Part shown: one piece after another, positions 35,076 through 43,075 of the stretch
How the letters are laid out: each line of letters begins with the position of its first letter
Position numbering within the stretch: the first letter of the stretch is position 1
NCBI GenBank assembly: GCA_036494005.1
Contig: DASXOV010000021.1
Coordinates: forward strand, 1-64,000
DNA length: 64,000 bases
Direction: 5' to 3'
Source of the DNA: GCA-003244245 sp036494005
GTDB lineage: Bacteria; Actinomycetota; Actinomycetes; Mycobacteriales; Pseudonocardiaceae
Translations under genes and position numbers: made by a program
Notes under the pieces: model-generated
Database searches by the model: none
What the model was told of the DNA's origin: nothing
What the model saw: the letters and a program-made list of their open reading frames with translations, nothing else

Positions 35076-36137
35076 GTGGCCGAGACGGCCGGTGTGCGTA
35101 GCTGGCGTGCGCTGCTCACTCACCTGATCGCCCGATCGGATCTGGACTCCGGTGACACGGCATGGGCGATGAACCAGGTGATGTCCGGTGCAGCCACTCC
35201 CGCCCAGATCGCTGCGTTCGTTGTGGCGTTGCGGGCCAAGGGGGAAACAGCGGCGGAGATCGCCGGGCTGGCTCACGGCATGCTCTCGCACGCCCGCCGG
35301 GTGCAGATCCCCGGGCGCGCGGTCGACGTGGTCGGCACCGGGGGTGACCAAGCTCACACCGTGAACATCTCCACCATGGCCGCTCTGGTGACCGCGGCCG
35401 CGGGCGCTCCGGTGGTGAAGCACGGCAATCGCGCGGCCTCCTCGCAGTGCGGCGCCACCGACGTACTCGAGGCGCTCGGGGTGGCCGTCGATCTCGGCCC
35501 GCCGGACGTGGCGCGATGTGTGGCGGAGGTGGGAATCGGGTTCTGTTTCGCGCCGGTGTTCCATCCGTCGTTTCGGCACGCCGCCGGGGTGCGGGGCGAG
35601 CTCGGGGTGCCTACAGCGTTCAATTTCCTCGGGCCACTGACCAACCCGGCGCAACCCGACGCTGGACTGGTGGGGTGCGCGGACGAGCGGATGGCGCCGG
35701 TGCTGGCCCAGGTGTTCGCTGATCGAGGTGTCACAGCGCTGCTGGTCCGTGGGGACGACGGGCTCGACGAGATCACCACCACGACCACCACCTCGGTGTG
35801 GATCATCGACCGCGGGACGATACGACAGGACCGGATCGACCCGGCGGCGCTGGGCGTGCCGCTCGTTCGGCCCGAAGAGCTGCGTGGTGGGGATCCTGCC
35901 GCCAATGCCGAGGTGATGCGTCGTCTGGTCGCCGGCGAGCCCGGCCCCGTTCGTGATGCCGTTCTGCTCAACGCCGCGGCCGCGCTGGCCGCATACCGTG
36001 GCTTCACCGACGACCTGCTCGCCGATCTCCGGGATGCGCTGCGGCGGGTCACCGAGGCGATCGACTCGGATGCGGCTTCCGAGCTGCTGGAGCGCTGGGC
36101 CAAGCTCACCACTGAGCTGTCCGCCACCTCCCGCTGA
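35076..36137 (+). CDS. trpD: Anthranilate phosphoribosyltransferase
   Basis: Second step of tryptophan synthesis: anthranilate plus PRPP. GTG 35076 gives 353 residues beginning VAETAGVRSWRALLTHLIARSDL. Family motifs: VVGTGGDQAHTVNIST (PRPP glycine loop), VVKHGNRAASSQCGATDVLEALG, FFAP-like FCFAPVFHPSFRHA, PTAFNFLGPLTNPAQP, and the DDGLDEITTTTTT loop. The frame extends upstream into the receiver-like gene but that is shadow. It corresponds to Rv2192c and is detached from other trp genes, as in mycobacteria. Confidence 0.96.
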   Translation: MAETAGVRSWRALLTHLIARSDLDSGDTAWAMNQVMSGAATPAQIAAFVVALRAKGETAAEIAGLAHGMLSHARRVQIPGRAVDVVGTGGDQAHTVNISTMAALVTAAAGAPVVKHGNRAASSQCGATDVLEALGVAVDLGPPDVARCVAEVGIGFCFAPVFHPSFRHAAGVRGELGVPTAFNFLGPLTNPAQPDAGLVGCADERMAPVLAQVFADRGVTALLVRGDDGLDEITTTTTTSVWIIDRGTIRQDRIDPAALGVPLVRPEELRGGDPAANAEVMRRLVAGEPGPVRDAVLLNAAAALAAYRGFTDDLLADLRDALRRVTEAIDSDAASELLERWAKLTTELSATSR

Positions 36138-36237
36138 TCCCGGTCCGGAGCTCTTCACGTACCGGCACCGCCGGGTGGTCATCGCCGGGCACGCCAGCCG
36201 GCGGCACCGACGATTCGGGACGGCTAGCCTGACCGGC

Positions 36238-37608
36238 GTGCCCGCGACGCATTCGCCGGCCGGGCCGAACCCGCCGGACCCTGCCGGATCTGCTGACGGC
36301 GAGACCGCCGTCCGCATGGTGGACTGGGACACCCTGCCGGATGCGATCCGGTTGCGGTTGGCCGATGTCGCTGCGGGCGCGGTTGCCCGGATCCCGGGTT
36401 CGGACCTACCTGTCGCGGTTCGCCCGGTGGCCCGCTTCGCGCCTGCCAAGCGGGCCCGCCTCGGGGGCGCGGTGCTGCTCGCCGGGTTGCGGGACTCGCC
36501 CGCCTTCCGCACCGCGGTCACCGAATGGGCCCGCATGAACCGGCCGGACCTGCTCGACCTCACCACGGCGGACGACGCCTCGGCAGCGGCAGCGGCGGTG
36601 CTGCTGGGAGCGCAGAACGCGGGGCAGCAGGTGGCCGAGGTTGCTCGCCGGGCCGGCGATGCACAGTTGCGCGCCGAGCGTGCTGCCGTGCTGGCCAAGA
36701 TGGAGCGGGTGGCTCTGGAGAACCGGCGGCTGCGCGGTGAACTGGACACCGCGCTGGCGGCGGCGCGGGATGCCGGGACAGCCGGCGATGCCGAGTCGGA
36801 CCGGTTGCGCAGCCGGCTCAGGGAACAGGGGGTGCGACTGCGTCAGGCGCTGGATCGTGCCGATCAGGCGGCGTCGGACAGCGACGCCGAGCTCGCCGAA
36901 CTTCGTCGGGCGCTGGCGGCGGCCGAGGCTCAACGGGACCGGGAACGGGAACGAGCCGAGCTGGCGAACCACCGTGCCGAGCTGGCGGTGGCCGAGGCGG
37001 AGGCCGCCAGGCAGTCGGTCCGCGAGGCGCGGTCCGCCGACGAGGTGCGGCTGACCCTGCTGCTGGACACCATGAGCGGCGCGGTGGCCGGGCTGCGTCG
37101 TGAGCTGGCACTGGGTCAGCGCACGGCCTCGGACGGTCCCCGCCCCGGCGACCTGATCAGCGGAGGGAGCACGCTGAGCGGCGTCTCGGGCCGGGTGGTC
37201 GATCCCGCGACACTGGACCGGTTGCTCGCCCTGCCCGCGGTGCACCTGGTGGTGGACGGCTACAACGTCACGAAGACCGGCTATCCCGATCTCACCCTGT
37301 CCGACCAGCGGGACCGGCTCATCGGCCAGCTGGCCGCGCTGGCTGCTCGGACGGGTGCGGAGATCACCGTGGTGTTCGACGGGGCCGCCGTGGTCGCCGT
37401 GCCCACCACCACCACCCGCAGCGTCCGCGTGCTGTTCTCCGATCCCGGCGTGCTCGCCGACGACGTCATCCGGGCACTGGTGGCGGCCGAGCCGGTGGGC
37501 CGCCCGATAGTGGTCGTCACCTCCGACCGGGCGGTCGCCGAGTCGGTGCGTCGCGGCGGCGCGCAGCCGGTGCCCTCTGCCGTACTGCTCACCCGGCTGA
37601 CCCGCTGA
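36238..37608 (+). CDS. NYN-domain protein with coiled coil
   Basis: A 456-residue protein. N-terminal about 130 residues are globular (VDWDTLPDAIRLRLADVAAGAVARIPG and FAPAKRARLGGAVLLAGLRDS). Residues about 135-300 are Ala/Arg/Glu-rich with heptad character (MERVALENRRLRGELDTALAAARDAG and RDRERERAELANHRAELAVAEAEAARQ), a long coiled coil. The C-terminal part, from about 325, is a NYN (PIN-like nuclease) domain with the acidic VVDGYNVTKTGYP, VVFDGAAVVAVP and DDVIRAL...VVVTSDRAVAESVR motifs, close to YacP/Rae1-type. This implies RNA binding or cleavage. The N-terminus is set by GTG 36238; the frame before it is trpD antisense-free shadow. Confidence 0.8.
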   Translation: MPATHSPAGPNPPDPAGSADGETAVRMVDWDTLPDAIRLRLADVAAGAVARIPGSDLPVAVRPVARFAPAKRARLGGAVLLAGLRDSPAFRTAVTEWARMNRPDLLDLTTADDASAAAAAVLLGAQNAGQQVAEVARRAGDAQLRAERAAVLAKMERVALENRRLRGELDTALAAARDAGTAGDAESDRLRSRLREQGVRLRQALDRADQAASDSDAELAELRRALAAAEAQRDRERERAELANHRAELAVAEAEAARQSVREARSADEVRLTLLLDTMSGAVAGLRRELALGQRTASDGPRPGDLISGGSTLSGVSGRVVDPATLDRLLALPAVHLVVDGYNVTKTGYPDLTLSDQRDRLIGQLAALAARTGAEITVVFDGAAVVAVPTTTTRSVRVLFSDPGVLADDVIRALVAAEPVGRPIVVVTSDRAVAESVRRGGAQPVPSAVLLTRLTR

Positions 37609-37709
37609 CACCGGGCCGGTCCGGCGGCGGAACGTCGCGACATCCGAAATCGTCGGTGTCGTGCCATACCGTCCGCGGTGACGAGATCATCAGCGAGACG
37701 GGAGCCGAC

Positions 37710-37994
37710 ATGATCGTGGATTGCGACCGCTGCGAGGTACGCGGCGATGCGTGCGGCGAGTGTGTGATCACTGTGTTACTCGGGTCACCACCGGGTGGAC
37801 TCGAACTGGACGGCATCGATCGCCGAGCGCTGGACACCCTGGCGGCGGCCGGGATGGTCCCGCGACTGCAACTCGTGGAGTGTGACGAGAATCACGAGAC
37901 GCGGAGGTCTGGGACGGGTGGTGCCGCCGTTGGACGCCACCGCGCTGAGCGGTCTGCGAGTGGCGTCGAGCGGTCGGAACGCAACGCCGGCTGA
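37710..37994 (+). CDS. Small Cys-rich conserved protein
   Basis: A 94-residue protein from ATG 37710 with GGGAG upstream. Its N-terminus, MIVDCDRCEVRGDACGECVI, has four cysteines arranged C-x2-C-x6-C-x2-C, likely a zinc or Fe-S knuckle. Then a ELDGIDRRALDTLAAAGMVPRLQLVE segment resembles a small alpha/beta domain. The last 30 residues are Arg/Gly/Ser-rich and look disordered. I know it only as a conserved actinobacterial hypothetical. It sits between the NYN gene and the riboswitch-controlled endopeptidase. Confidence 0.6.
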   Translation: MIVDCDRCEVRGDACGECVITVLLGSPPGGLELDGIDRRALDTLAAAGMVPRLQLVECDENHETRRSGTGGAAVGRHRAERSASGVERSERNAG

Positions 37995-38144
37995 TCGGGT
38001 GGGCCGAACACCCGCCGCAGCGGAGACAACGCCGACCGTGTCCGGCCGTCACTTCGCCCGTTGCAGGCCTCGCCGTGGTGGACAGGGCTAGTGACTTTTC
38101 GTAACCTTCCCGAGACTTTGCGGCAGGTGCTTCCCAGCCGGGCG
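37995..38144. other. Intergenic region upstream of riboswitch
   Basis: No gene is supported here. It should contain the promoter for the riboswitch-controlled transcript; I see no clear -35/-10 pair. Together with the riboswitch it forms a 322-base leader region. Confidence 0.4.
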
Positions 38145-38298
38145 GCAACGCAGGTCGCTGCCGAATCGGCTTGAGTCGGGGGCCGAACCGGGGACCCAAT
38201 TTCTTTGGGGTGAATCCGGGTGGTCGCATGCGTCCACCCGGTAGGGCTCGCCACTTCCAGCCCGAACCCGACAGCTAACCCGGTAGGCGGTTCGAGGA
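38145..38298 (+). ncRNA. c-di-AMP (ydaO/yuaA) riboswitch
   Basis: The leader has the conserved ydaO blocks in order: GAACCGGGGACCCA, a short stem loop, TTGGGGTGAATCCGGG, a variable hairpin (GGGTGG...CCACCC), GGTAGGGCTCG, CCCGAACCCGACAGCTAACC and GGTAGGCGG. These spell the two quasi-symmetric ligand-binding cores. It lies directly before an NlpC/P60 cell-wall hydrolase, the commonest target of this riboswitch in actinobacteria. High c-di-AMP would be expected to lower expression. Exact ends of helix P1 are approximate. Confidence 0.9.
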
Positions 38299-38316
38299 AG
38301 AGGAGACAGACGCGAC

Positions 38317-39369
38317 GTGTCGTCGCACCGTCTGAAGCGCACCGTTCGCGGCGCAACGGCCGCCACCGCCGTCGCCGCCTTCGTGATGTTGGTGCCCAAT
38401 CCGGCGACAGCTGATCCCGCACCCCCCAATGACGCCCCGACAGCGGTGCGGCAGCTGGCCGACCTGAACCATCAGGCCGAGGCGCTCACGGAGAAGTGGC
38501 ATTTCGCTCGCGACCAATTGGACGCCCGCCAGGCCGACCTGGAGCGGGCCAAGTCGGACGAGGCCGCTGCCGCGGCTGCCGGACAGCAGGCGAGAGCGGT
38601 CCAGGACCAGTACCGAGGCCAGGTCGACCGGCTGACCAATGCCTCATTCCAGGGCGCGCGACTCAACCGGCTCTCCGCGTTGCTGGTGAGCGACTCGCCG
38701 CAGGACTTCCTGGACCAGATGTCGGCGCTGGACATGCTCGCGACCGACAACAAGGAGGCCATGGACCGCTTGACCGGTGCAGTGGCCCAAACCGAACAGG
38801 CCGCGCAGACCGCCCACGACGCCTCCACCCGGGCCGGCCAGGCCGCGAAGGACGCGGCGCGCCTCACGAGCGATCTCACCCGGGCCCGCACGGACATGGA
38901 TCGTCAGATCCAGCTGGTCCAGTCGCGCCTCACCAAGCTCAACCGGGCTGAGCGAGCCTCCTACACGTCGATCGGGGACATCAACTTCCCGATCGATATC
39001 GGCATCGGCAACAGCGGTGTCGCGGCCGAAGCCCTGCGGGCCGCGTTGACCAAGCAGGGCTCGCCCTACGTCTATGGCGCCGAAGGACCCAGCACCTTCG
39101 ACTGTTCCGGTCTGGTGAAGTGGGCCTTCTCGCAGGCTGGCATGTCGGGTTTGCCGCATTCGGCGCAATCGCAGGCGCAGATGGGCCAGAGTGTCAGCCG
39201 AGCGTCGCTGCAACCCGGTGACCTCATCGCGCTGTACTCACCGATCAGCCACATCGGCATCTACGTGGGGGACGGGCGGTACCTGAACGCGCCGCAAACC
39301 GGCGACGTGGTGAAGGTGTCCACGGTGCCCTGGGGTGAGGTCACCGCGATGCGCCGGATCGGGGCCTGA
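38317..39369 (+). CDS. Secreted NlpC/P60 peptidoglycan endopeptidase (RipC-like)
   Basis: Cleaves peptide stems of peptidoglycan outside the cell. GTG 38317, after AGAGGAGAC, gives 350 residues: a Sec signal peptide (about 1-32, cleavage near ATA-D), a long Ala/Gln/Asp-rich coiled coil (about 40-215) and a C-terminal NlpC/P60 domain (about 235-350). Catalytic Cys263 is in FDCSGLVKWAF and His312 in SHIGIYVGDG; the third polar residue is Asn324 (YLNAP). The coiled coil probably masks or positions the catalytic domain, as in FtsX/EnvC-type regulated hydrolases. It corresponds to Rv2190c (RipC). Expression is controlled by the upstream riboswitch. Confidence 0.93.
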   Translation: MSSHRLKRTVRGATAATAVAAFVMLVPNPATADPAPPNDAPTAVRQLADLNHQAEALTEKWHFARDQLDARQADLERAKSDEAAAAAAGQQARAVQDQYRGQVDRLTNASFQGARLNRLSALLVSDSPQDFLDQMSALDMLATDNKEAMDRLTGAVAQTEQAAQTAHDASTRAGQAAKDAARLTSDLTRARTDMDRQIQLVQSRLTKLNRAERASYTSIGDINFPIDIGIGNSGVAAEALRAALTKQGSPYVYGAEGPSTFDCSGLVKWAFSQAGMSGLPHSAQSQAQMGQSVSRASLQPGDLIALYSPISHIGIYVGDGRYLNAPQTGDVVKVSTVPWGEVTAMRRIGA

Positions 39370-39403
39370 CGGCACCCCGGCCGGATGCGGCTACCCTCGC
39401 GCG

Positions 39404-40525
39404 GTGCCGCGCACCCTGCTGGTGAGCAATGACTTCCCGCCCCGCGCCGGCGGCATTCAGGCCTATCTGTACGCACTGGCTCTGCTGCTGCCCCCTGGTG
39501 AGCTCGCAGTCTATGCGCCCGGCTGGCCCGGTTCGGCTGCCTTCGACGCGCAGCTGCCGTTCCCGGTGGTCCGCCACCCGGGATCGCTCATGCTGCCCAC
39601 TCCCTCGGTGCTGCGGCGAGCCGCTGGACTGCTGCCGGAACTGGGGTGCCGGACGGTGTGGTTCGGTGCCGCCGCGCCGCTGGCGTTGCTGGGACCCGCG
39701 CTGCGGCGGGCCGGCGCGCAGCGGGTGGTGGCCAGCAGCCACGGGCACGAGGTGGGCTGGTCCATGCTGCCGCCCGGCCGCTCGGCATTACGCCGGATCG
39801 GCCGGGACGCCGACGTGATCACGGTGGTGAGCCGGTACACCCGCCGCCGGGTCAGCTCGGCGTTCGGTCCTGACGCCGCGCTGGAACTGCTCACCCCGGG
39901 GGTGGACAGCGCTGCCTTCTGTCCGGATCCTGCCTCCCGCCGGGAGATCCGGCGCCGTTACCGGATCGGGGAGGCACCGGTGGTGGTGTGCGTCTCCCGG
40001 CTGGTGGCCCGCAAGGGCCAGGACGTGCTGATCCGCGCATTGCCCGCGATCCGCGATCAGGTGCCGGGCGCGGTGCTGCTCCTGGTCGGGGACGGGCCCC
40101 GGATCGGCACGTTACGAAGACTGGCGCGCTCCTGCGACGTCGCCGACGCCGTGGTGTTCACCGGCGCTGTGCCGTGGTCGCAGCTCCCGGCGCATTACGC
40201 CGCCGGTGATGTCTTCGCGATGCCCTGCCGGACCCGGGGCAGGGGACTGGATGTCGAGGGGCTCGGCCTGGTGTTTCTCGAGGCCGCCGCCGCCGGCCTG
40301 CCCGTCGTTGCCGGGCAGTCCGGCGGCGCGGCGGAGACCGTGCGCCCCGGCGAGACCGGGGAGGTGGTGAACGGCCGGGACGTGGCAGCGGTGGCACGGG
40401 CGATCGCGGAGTTGCTCGCCGACCCTGATCGGGCTGCGGCGATGGGCCGTAGCGGGCGGAGCTGGATGCAGCACGACTGGAACTGGACCTGCCGCGCGCG
40501 CCGGCTTCTCGGCTGGCTCCGTTGA
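39404..40525 (+). CDS. pimB: GDP-mannose-dependent PIM mannosyltransferase PimB'
   Basis: Adds the second mannose to phosphatidylinositol mannoside on the cytoplasmic side. GTG 39404 gives 373 residues, beginning VPRTLLVSNDFPPRAGGIQAYL, the GT4 opening with the glycine-rich loop. Others: SSHGHEVGWSMLP, TPGVDSAAFCPD, CVSRLVARKGQDVLIRALP, LVGDGP and the nucleotide-sugar site EGLGLVFLEAAAAGLPVVAGQSGGAAE. It corresponds to Rv2188c. Envelope theme continues with the endopeptidase before it and the MptA-like gene at the window end. Confidence 0.9.
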   Translation: MPRTLLVSNDFPPRAGGIQAYLYALALLLPPGELAVYAPGWPGSAAFDAQLPFPVVRHPGSLMLPTPSVLRRAAGLLPELGCRTVWFGAAAPLALLGPALRRAGAQRVVASSHGHEVGWSMLPPGRSALRRIGRDADVITVVSRYTRRRVSSAFGPDAALELLTPGVDSAAFCPDPASRREIRRRYRIGEAPVVVCVSRLVARKGQDVLIRALPAIRDQVPGAVLLLVGDGPRIGTLRRLARSCDVADAVVFTGAVPWSQLPAHYAAGDVFAMPCRTRGRGLDVEGLGLVFLEAAAAGLPVVAGQSGGAAETVRPGETGEVVNGRDVAAVARAIAELLADPDRAAAMGRSGRSWMQHDWNWTCRARRLLGWLR

Positions 40526-40532
40526 GAGCCGA

Positions 40533-41519
40533 TCACCCGAGCACGGCGTGCGCGGGCAGGCGGGCTGCGCTGTCGTGGTGCCTGCTGAGGAACGTCCACA
40601 TCAGGGTGGCGGCTGCGGCCGGCTGCCCGACCGACCCGGTGCCCGGCCAGGCGTGACCCCGCCCCGGATAGACGACCGACTCCACCTCCGCGTCGCCCGC
40701 GCAGCCCGCCCACCACTGCACGATCGCCGAGCCGTCCCCTCCGGTCTGCTTCCGGTCCGTGCAGCCGTCCTGGCGACGGAGCCAGGTCAACGCCTGTGGC
40801 ACAGCCGGCAGGGGTGGGTGCCCGGCTGGTCGTCCGTAGAACGGCAGTATCTGGTCCGCTGTGCCTACGGCGAGCAGGAACGGGACCGCGGCTGAGGCCG
40901 ACGTGCAGGGCACCAACGGCACGGCACCGTAGGTGGCCACCGCTGCGAAGAGCTTCGGGTGCGCGCACACAGTGCGGTAGGCGAGTTTGCCGCCGTTGCT
41001 GTACCCGACCAGGTACACCCGTTGCACGTCGACCGGCCATCGGCGCAGCGCATCGGCCACGACCGCCGCGACGAACGGCACGTCCGGGATACCTGCGGTG
41101 CCTGCGACTCCGCAGCAGCCGTGTCCCGCGTTCCACGATCGATGCCGGCCGTCGGGAAACACCAGCACCACCCGCCCCTGTCGGGCCAGACCGAGGAATC
41201 CGGTCTGGTTCGCCGCCGCCTGCTCGGATTGCCCACGTCCGTGCAGCACGATCAGCAGCGGTAACCGGCCGACCGGCTGGGACGGCGCAGCGCCACGGTA
41301 GGCACGGTAGGTACGCCGGAGACCGTCGACGTTCACCGGGTACACCGTGCCGACCGGTGCGACGGTCCCGGCAACCGTGGCTGCCGATCGGGTGCCGGCG
41401 AACGACCGCTGAGCGGCGGTGGTGATCGCCGCCGCCACACCGATGACCAGACCGATGACCAGACCGATGACGGGGGCGACCGTGACCAGCGTTCGCCATG
41501 GGCCGCCCTTCAGTCGCAT
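40533..41519 (-). CDS. PHB-depolymerase-family esterase, secreted or anchored
   Basis: An alpha/beta hydrolase of the LpqC/feruloyl-esterase type. About 328 residues from ATG 41519 (MRLKGGPWRTLVTVAPVIGLVIG); a GTG nine codons upstream is possible and neither has a good ribosome site. A hydrophobic N-terminal helix anchors or exports the protein. Catalytic residues: Ser in VYLVGYSNGGKLAYR, Asp in AVGTADQILPF and His in YPGRGHAWPG; the oxyanion region is LLIVLHGRGQSEQAA. Conserved WNAGHGCCGV is typical of the family. The substrate is unknown. It is convergent with pimB' and divergent from the AMP-ligase gene. Confidence 0.85.
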   Translation of the reverse strand: MRLKGGPWRTLVTVAPVIGLVIGLVIGVAAAITTAAQRSFAGTRSAATVAGTVAPVGTVYPVNVDGLRRTYRAYRGAAPSQPVGRLPLLIVLHGRGQSEQAAANQTGFLGLARQGRVVLVFPDGRHRSWNAGHGCCGVAGTAGIPDVPFVAAVVADALRRWPVDVQRVYLVGYSNGGKLAYRTVCAHPKLFAAVATYGAVPLVPCTSASAAVPFLLAVGTADQILPFYGRPAGHPPLPAVPQALTWLRRQDGCTDRKQTGGDGSAIVQWWAGCAGDAEVESVVYPGRGHAWPGTGSVGQPAAAATLMWTFLSRHHDSAARLPAHAVLG

Positions 41520-41545
41520 GACCCAGAGTATGCCCAGGTCATGCA

Positions 41546-41562
41546 CAGCTGGTCTTCAGCTG
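41546..41562. promoter_or_regulatory. Paired CAGCTG motif in divergent promoter region
   Basis: Two copies of the palindromic hexamer CAGCTG, 11 bases apart start to start, lie in the 62-base gap between the esterase and the AMP-ligase genes. One helical-turn spacing suggests a dimeric regulator could bind. No regulator is adjacent, so this is only a candidate. Confidence 0.25.
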
Positions 41563-41581
41563 GGCTGGTCAGGATGCGCTC

Positions 41582-43075
41582 ATGAGCCGCCTTCCCGATC
41601 TGATCACCGAGCGTGCCCTGCGCACTCCCGGCGCCCGTTTCCTGGCCGACGCGCGCGGTGATCGATCGGTCGACTTCGCGATGCTGCGCGCGGCCACCGA
41701 CGCGTGGCGCCGGGAGTTGGACGCGGCGGCCGTCCCCCCGGGGGCGCGGGTGCTCGTCGATGTCGACGACCCGCTGGCCTTCGCCGTGGTCCATCTCGCC
41801 GTGATCGCCGCAGGCCGATGCTCGGCACCCGTCGACCCGGCGGTTCCGCCCGCCGAGGCGGCGCGCATCCACCGCGTCCTGCGCCCCTCGCTCGCGATCA
41901 GTGACCGGAAGAGCACCCCTGGCGCGCCGGTGGACCGGGCCACCGGCCTGCCCGGCCACCCGACGACCCTGACCCGGCCGGCCGTGCTCCCGCGCGGGCA
42001 GGCCGGTGCCGCCGCGCTGCTCACCTCCGGCTCGACCGGCACGCCCAAGACAGTCGTGCTCGGTGAGCGCCAGCTGCTCCACGTCGCGCGACGGGTCGTC
42101 GAACACCACGAGCTGACCGCAGCGGACCGGGGTTTCAACCCGCTGCCGTTGTTCCACATCAACGCCCAGGTCGTCGCGTTGCTCGCCACCCTGGTCGCCG
42201 GGGGCTCACTCGTGCTCGACCGCCGATTCCACCGCACCGGGTTCTGGCAGCTCCTGGCCGAGCACGACATCACCTGGCTGAACGCGGTGCCGGCGATACT
42301 CACGATCCTGGCGCTCGACGACGTGCCCGCGACACCGCCCGGGTTGCGGTTCATCCGCTCGGCGTCGGCGCCGCTGCCTGCGGCGACCCGGGTCCGGGTG
42401 GCTGCCCGGACCGGGGTGGTCGTGGTGGAGAGCTACGGCATGACCGAGGCGGCCAGCCAGATCACCGCCACGTCGTTGCGCGGCGGGCATCCGCCGGGTT
42501 CGGTCGGTCTGCCGCTCGGGGTGGAACTCGAGGTGGCCGGATCCGACGGACGGCGGTGTGCACCGGATGTGGTGGGCCGGGTCCGAATCCGCGGCGAGGG
42601 GGTGATCGGTGCGTACGCCGAGGGCGGCGCGTGCGGACAGTTCGACGCCGCCGGCTGGCTGAACACCGGTGACCTCGGGCGACTCGATGCCGATGGACAC
42701 CTCTACCTGCTCGGGCGCAGCGATGACGTGGTGAACCGCGGCGGAGAGCTGGTGCACCCCAGGGAGGTCGAGGACGTCCTGCTCGGTGACGCGGCGGTCG
42801 CCGAGGTCGTCGTGGTCGCGGGCCCGCACGAGGTCCTCGGCGCGGTGCCGGTGGCGTGGATCCGGCCGGTGCGTGAGCTGGACGGCGAGCAGTCGGACCA
42901 ACTCGTCGGCCGGCTACGGCGGCGTTGCGAGCAGCGGCTCAGCCGGGCGAAGCGCCCGGCGGAGTTCCGGGTCGTCGCGGGTTTCCCGCGCACCCCCACC
43001 GGCAAGGTGCTCCGTCGCCGGCTACGGGAGTTTCTCTCCACCGGCGCCGGGCGTCCTGAGTTCTCCCCCCGATGA
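41582..43075 (+). CDS. AMP-dependent acyl/aryl-CoA synthetase-like ligase
   Basis: Adenylate-forming enzyme (ANL superfamily), 497 residues. Motifs: P-loop LLTSGSTGTPKTV (147-159), PLPLFHIN, the A5 ESYGMTEAA, A7 LNTGDLGRLDADGHLYLLGRSDDVVNRGGE and the C-terminal Lys in TPTGKVLRRRL. It activates a carboxylate as acyl-AMP, then gives CoA thioester or another acceptor. The acid is not predictable; the compact size and FHIN motif put it near the oxalyl-CoA/small-acid synthetases rather than long-chain FadD. First gene of a four-gene set. Its stop overlaps the next ATG (ATGA). It does not follow the mycobacterial backbone order. Confidence 0.85.
   Translation: MSRLPDLITERALRTPGARFLADARGDRSVDFAMLRAATDAWRRELDAAAVPPGARVLVDVDDPLAFAVVHLAVIAAGRCSAPVDPAVPPAEAARIHRVLRPSLAISDRKSTPGAPVDRATGLPGHPTTLTRPAVLPRGQAGAAALLTSGSTGTPKTVVLGERQLLHVARRVVEHHELTAADRGFNPLPLFHINAQVVALLATLVAGGSLVLDRRFHRTGFWQLLAEHDITWLNAVPAILTILALDDVPATPPGLRFIRSASAPLPAATRVRVAARTGVVVVESYGMTEAASQITATSLRGGHPPGSVGLPLGVELEVAGSDGRRCAPDVVGRVRIRGEGVIGAYAEGGACGQFDAAGWLNTGDLGRLDADGHLYLLGRSDDVVNRGGELVHPREVEDVLLGDAAVAEVVVVAGPHEVLGAVPVAWIRPVRELDGEQSDQLVGRLRRRCEQRLSRAKRPAEFRVVAGFPRTPTGKVLRRRLREFLSTGAGRPEFSPR

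Noticed and set aside
34764..36749. 661-codon minus-strand frame across trpD and the NYN gene
   Set aside because: Shadow frame with Arg/Ser/Pro-rich composition; both plus-strand genes carry family motifs.
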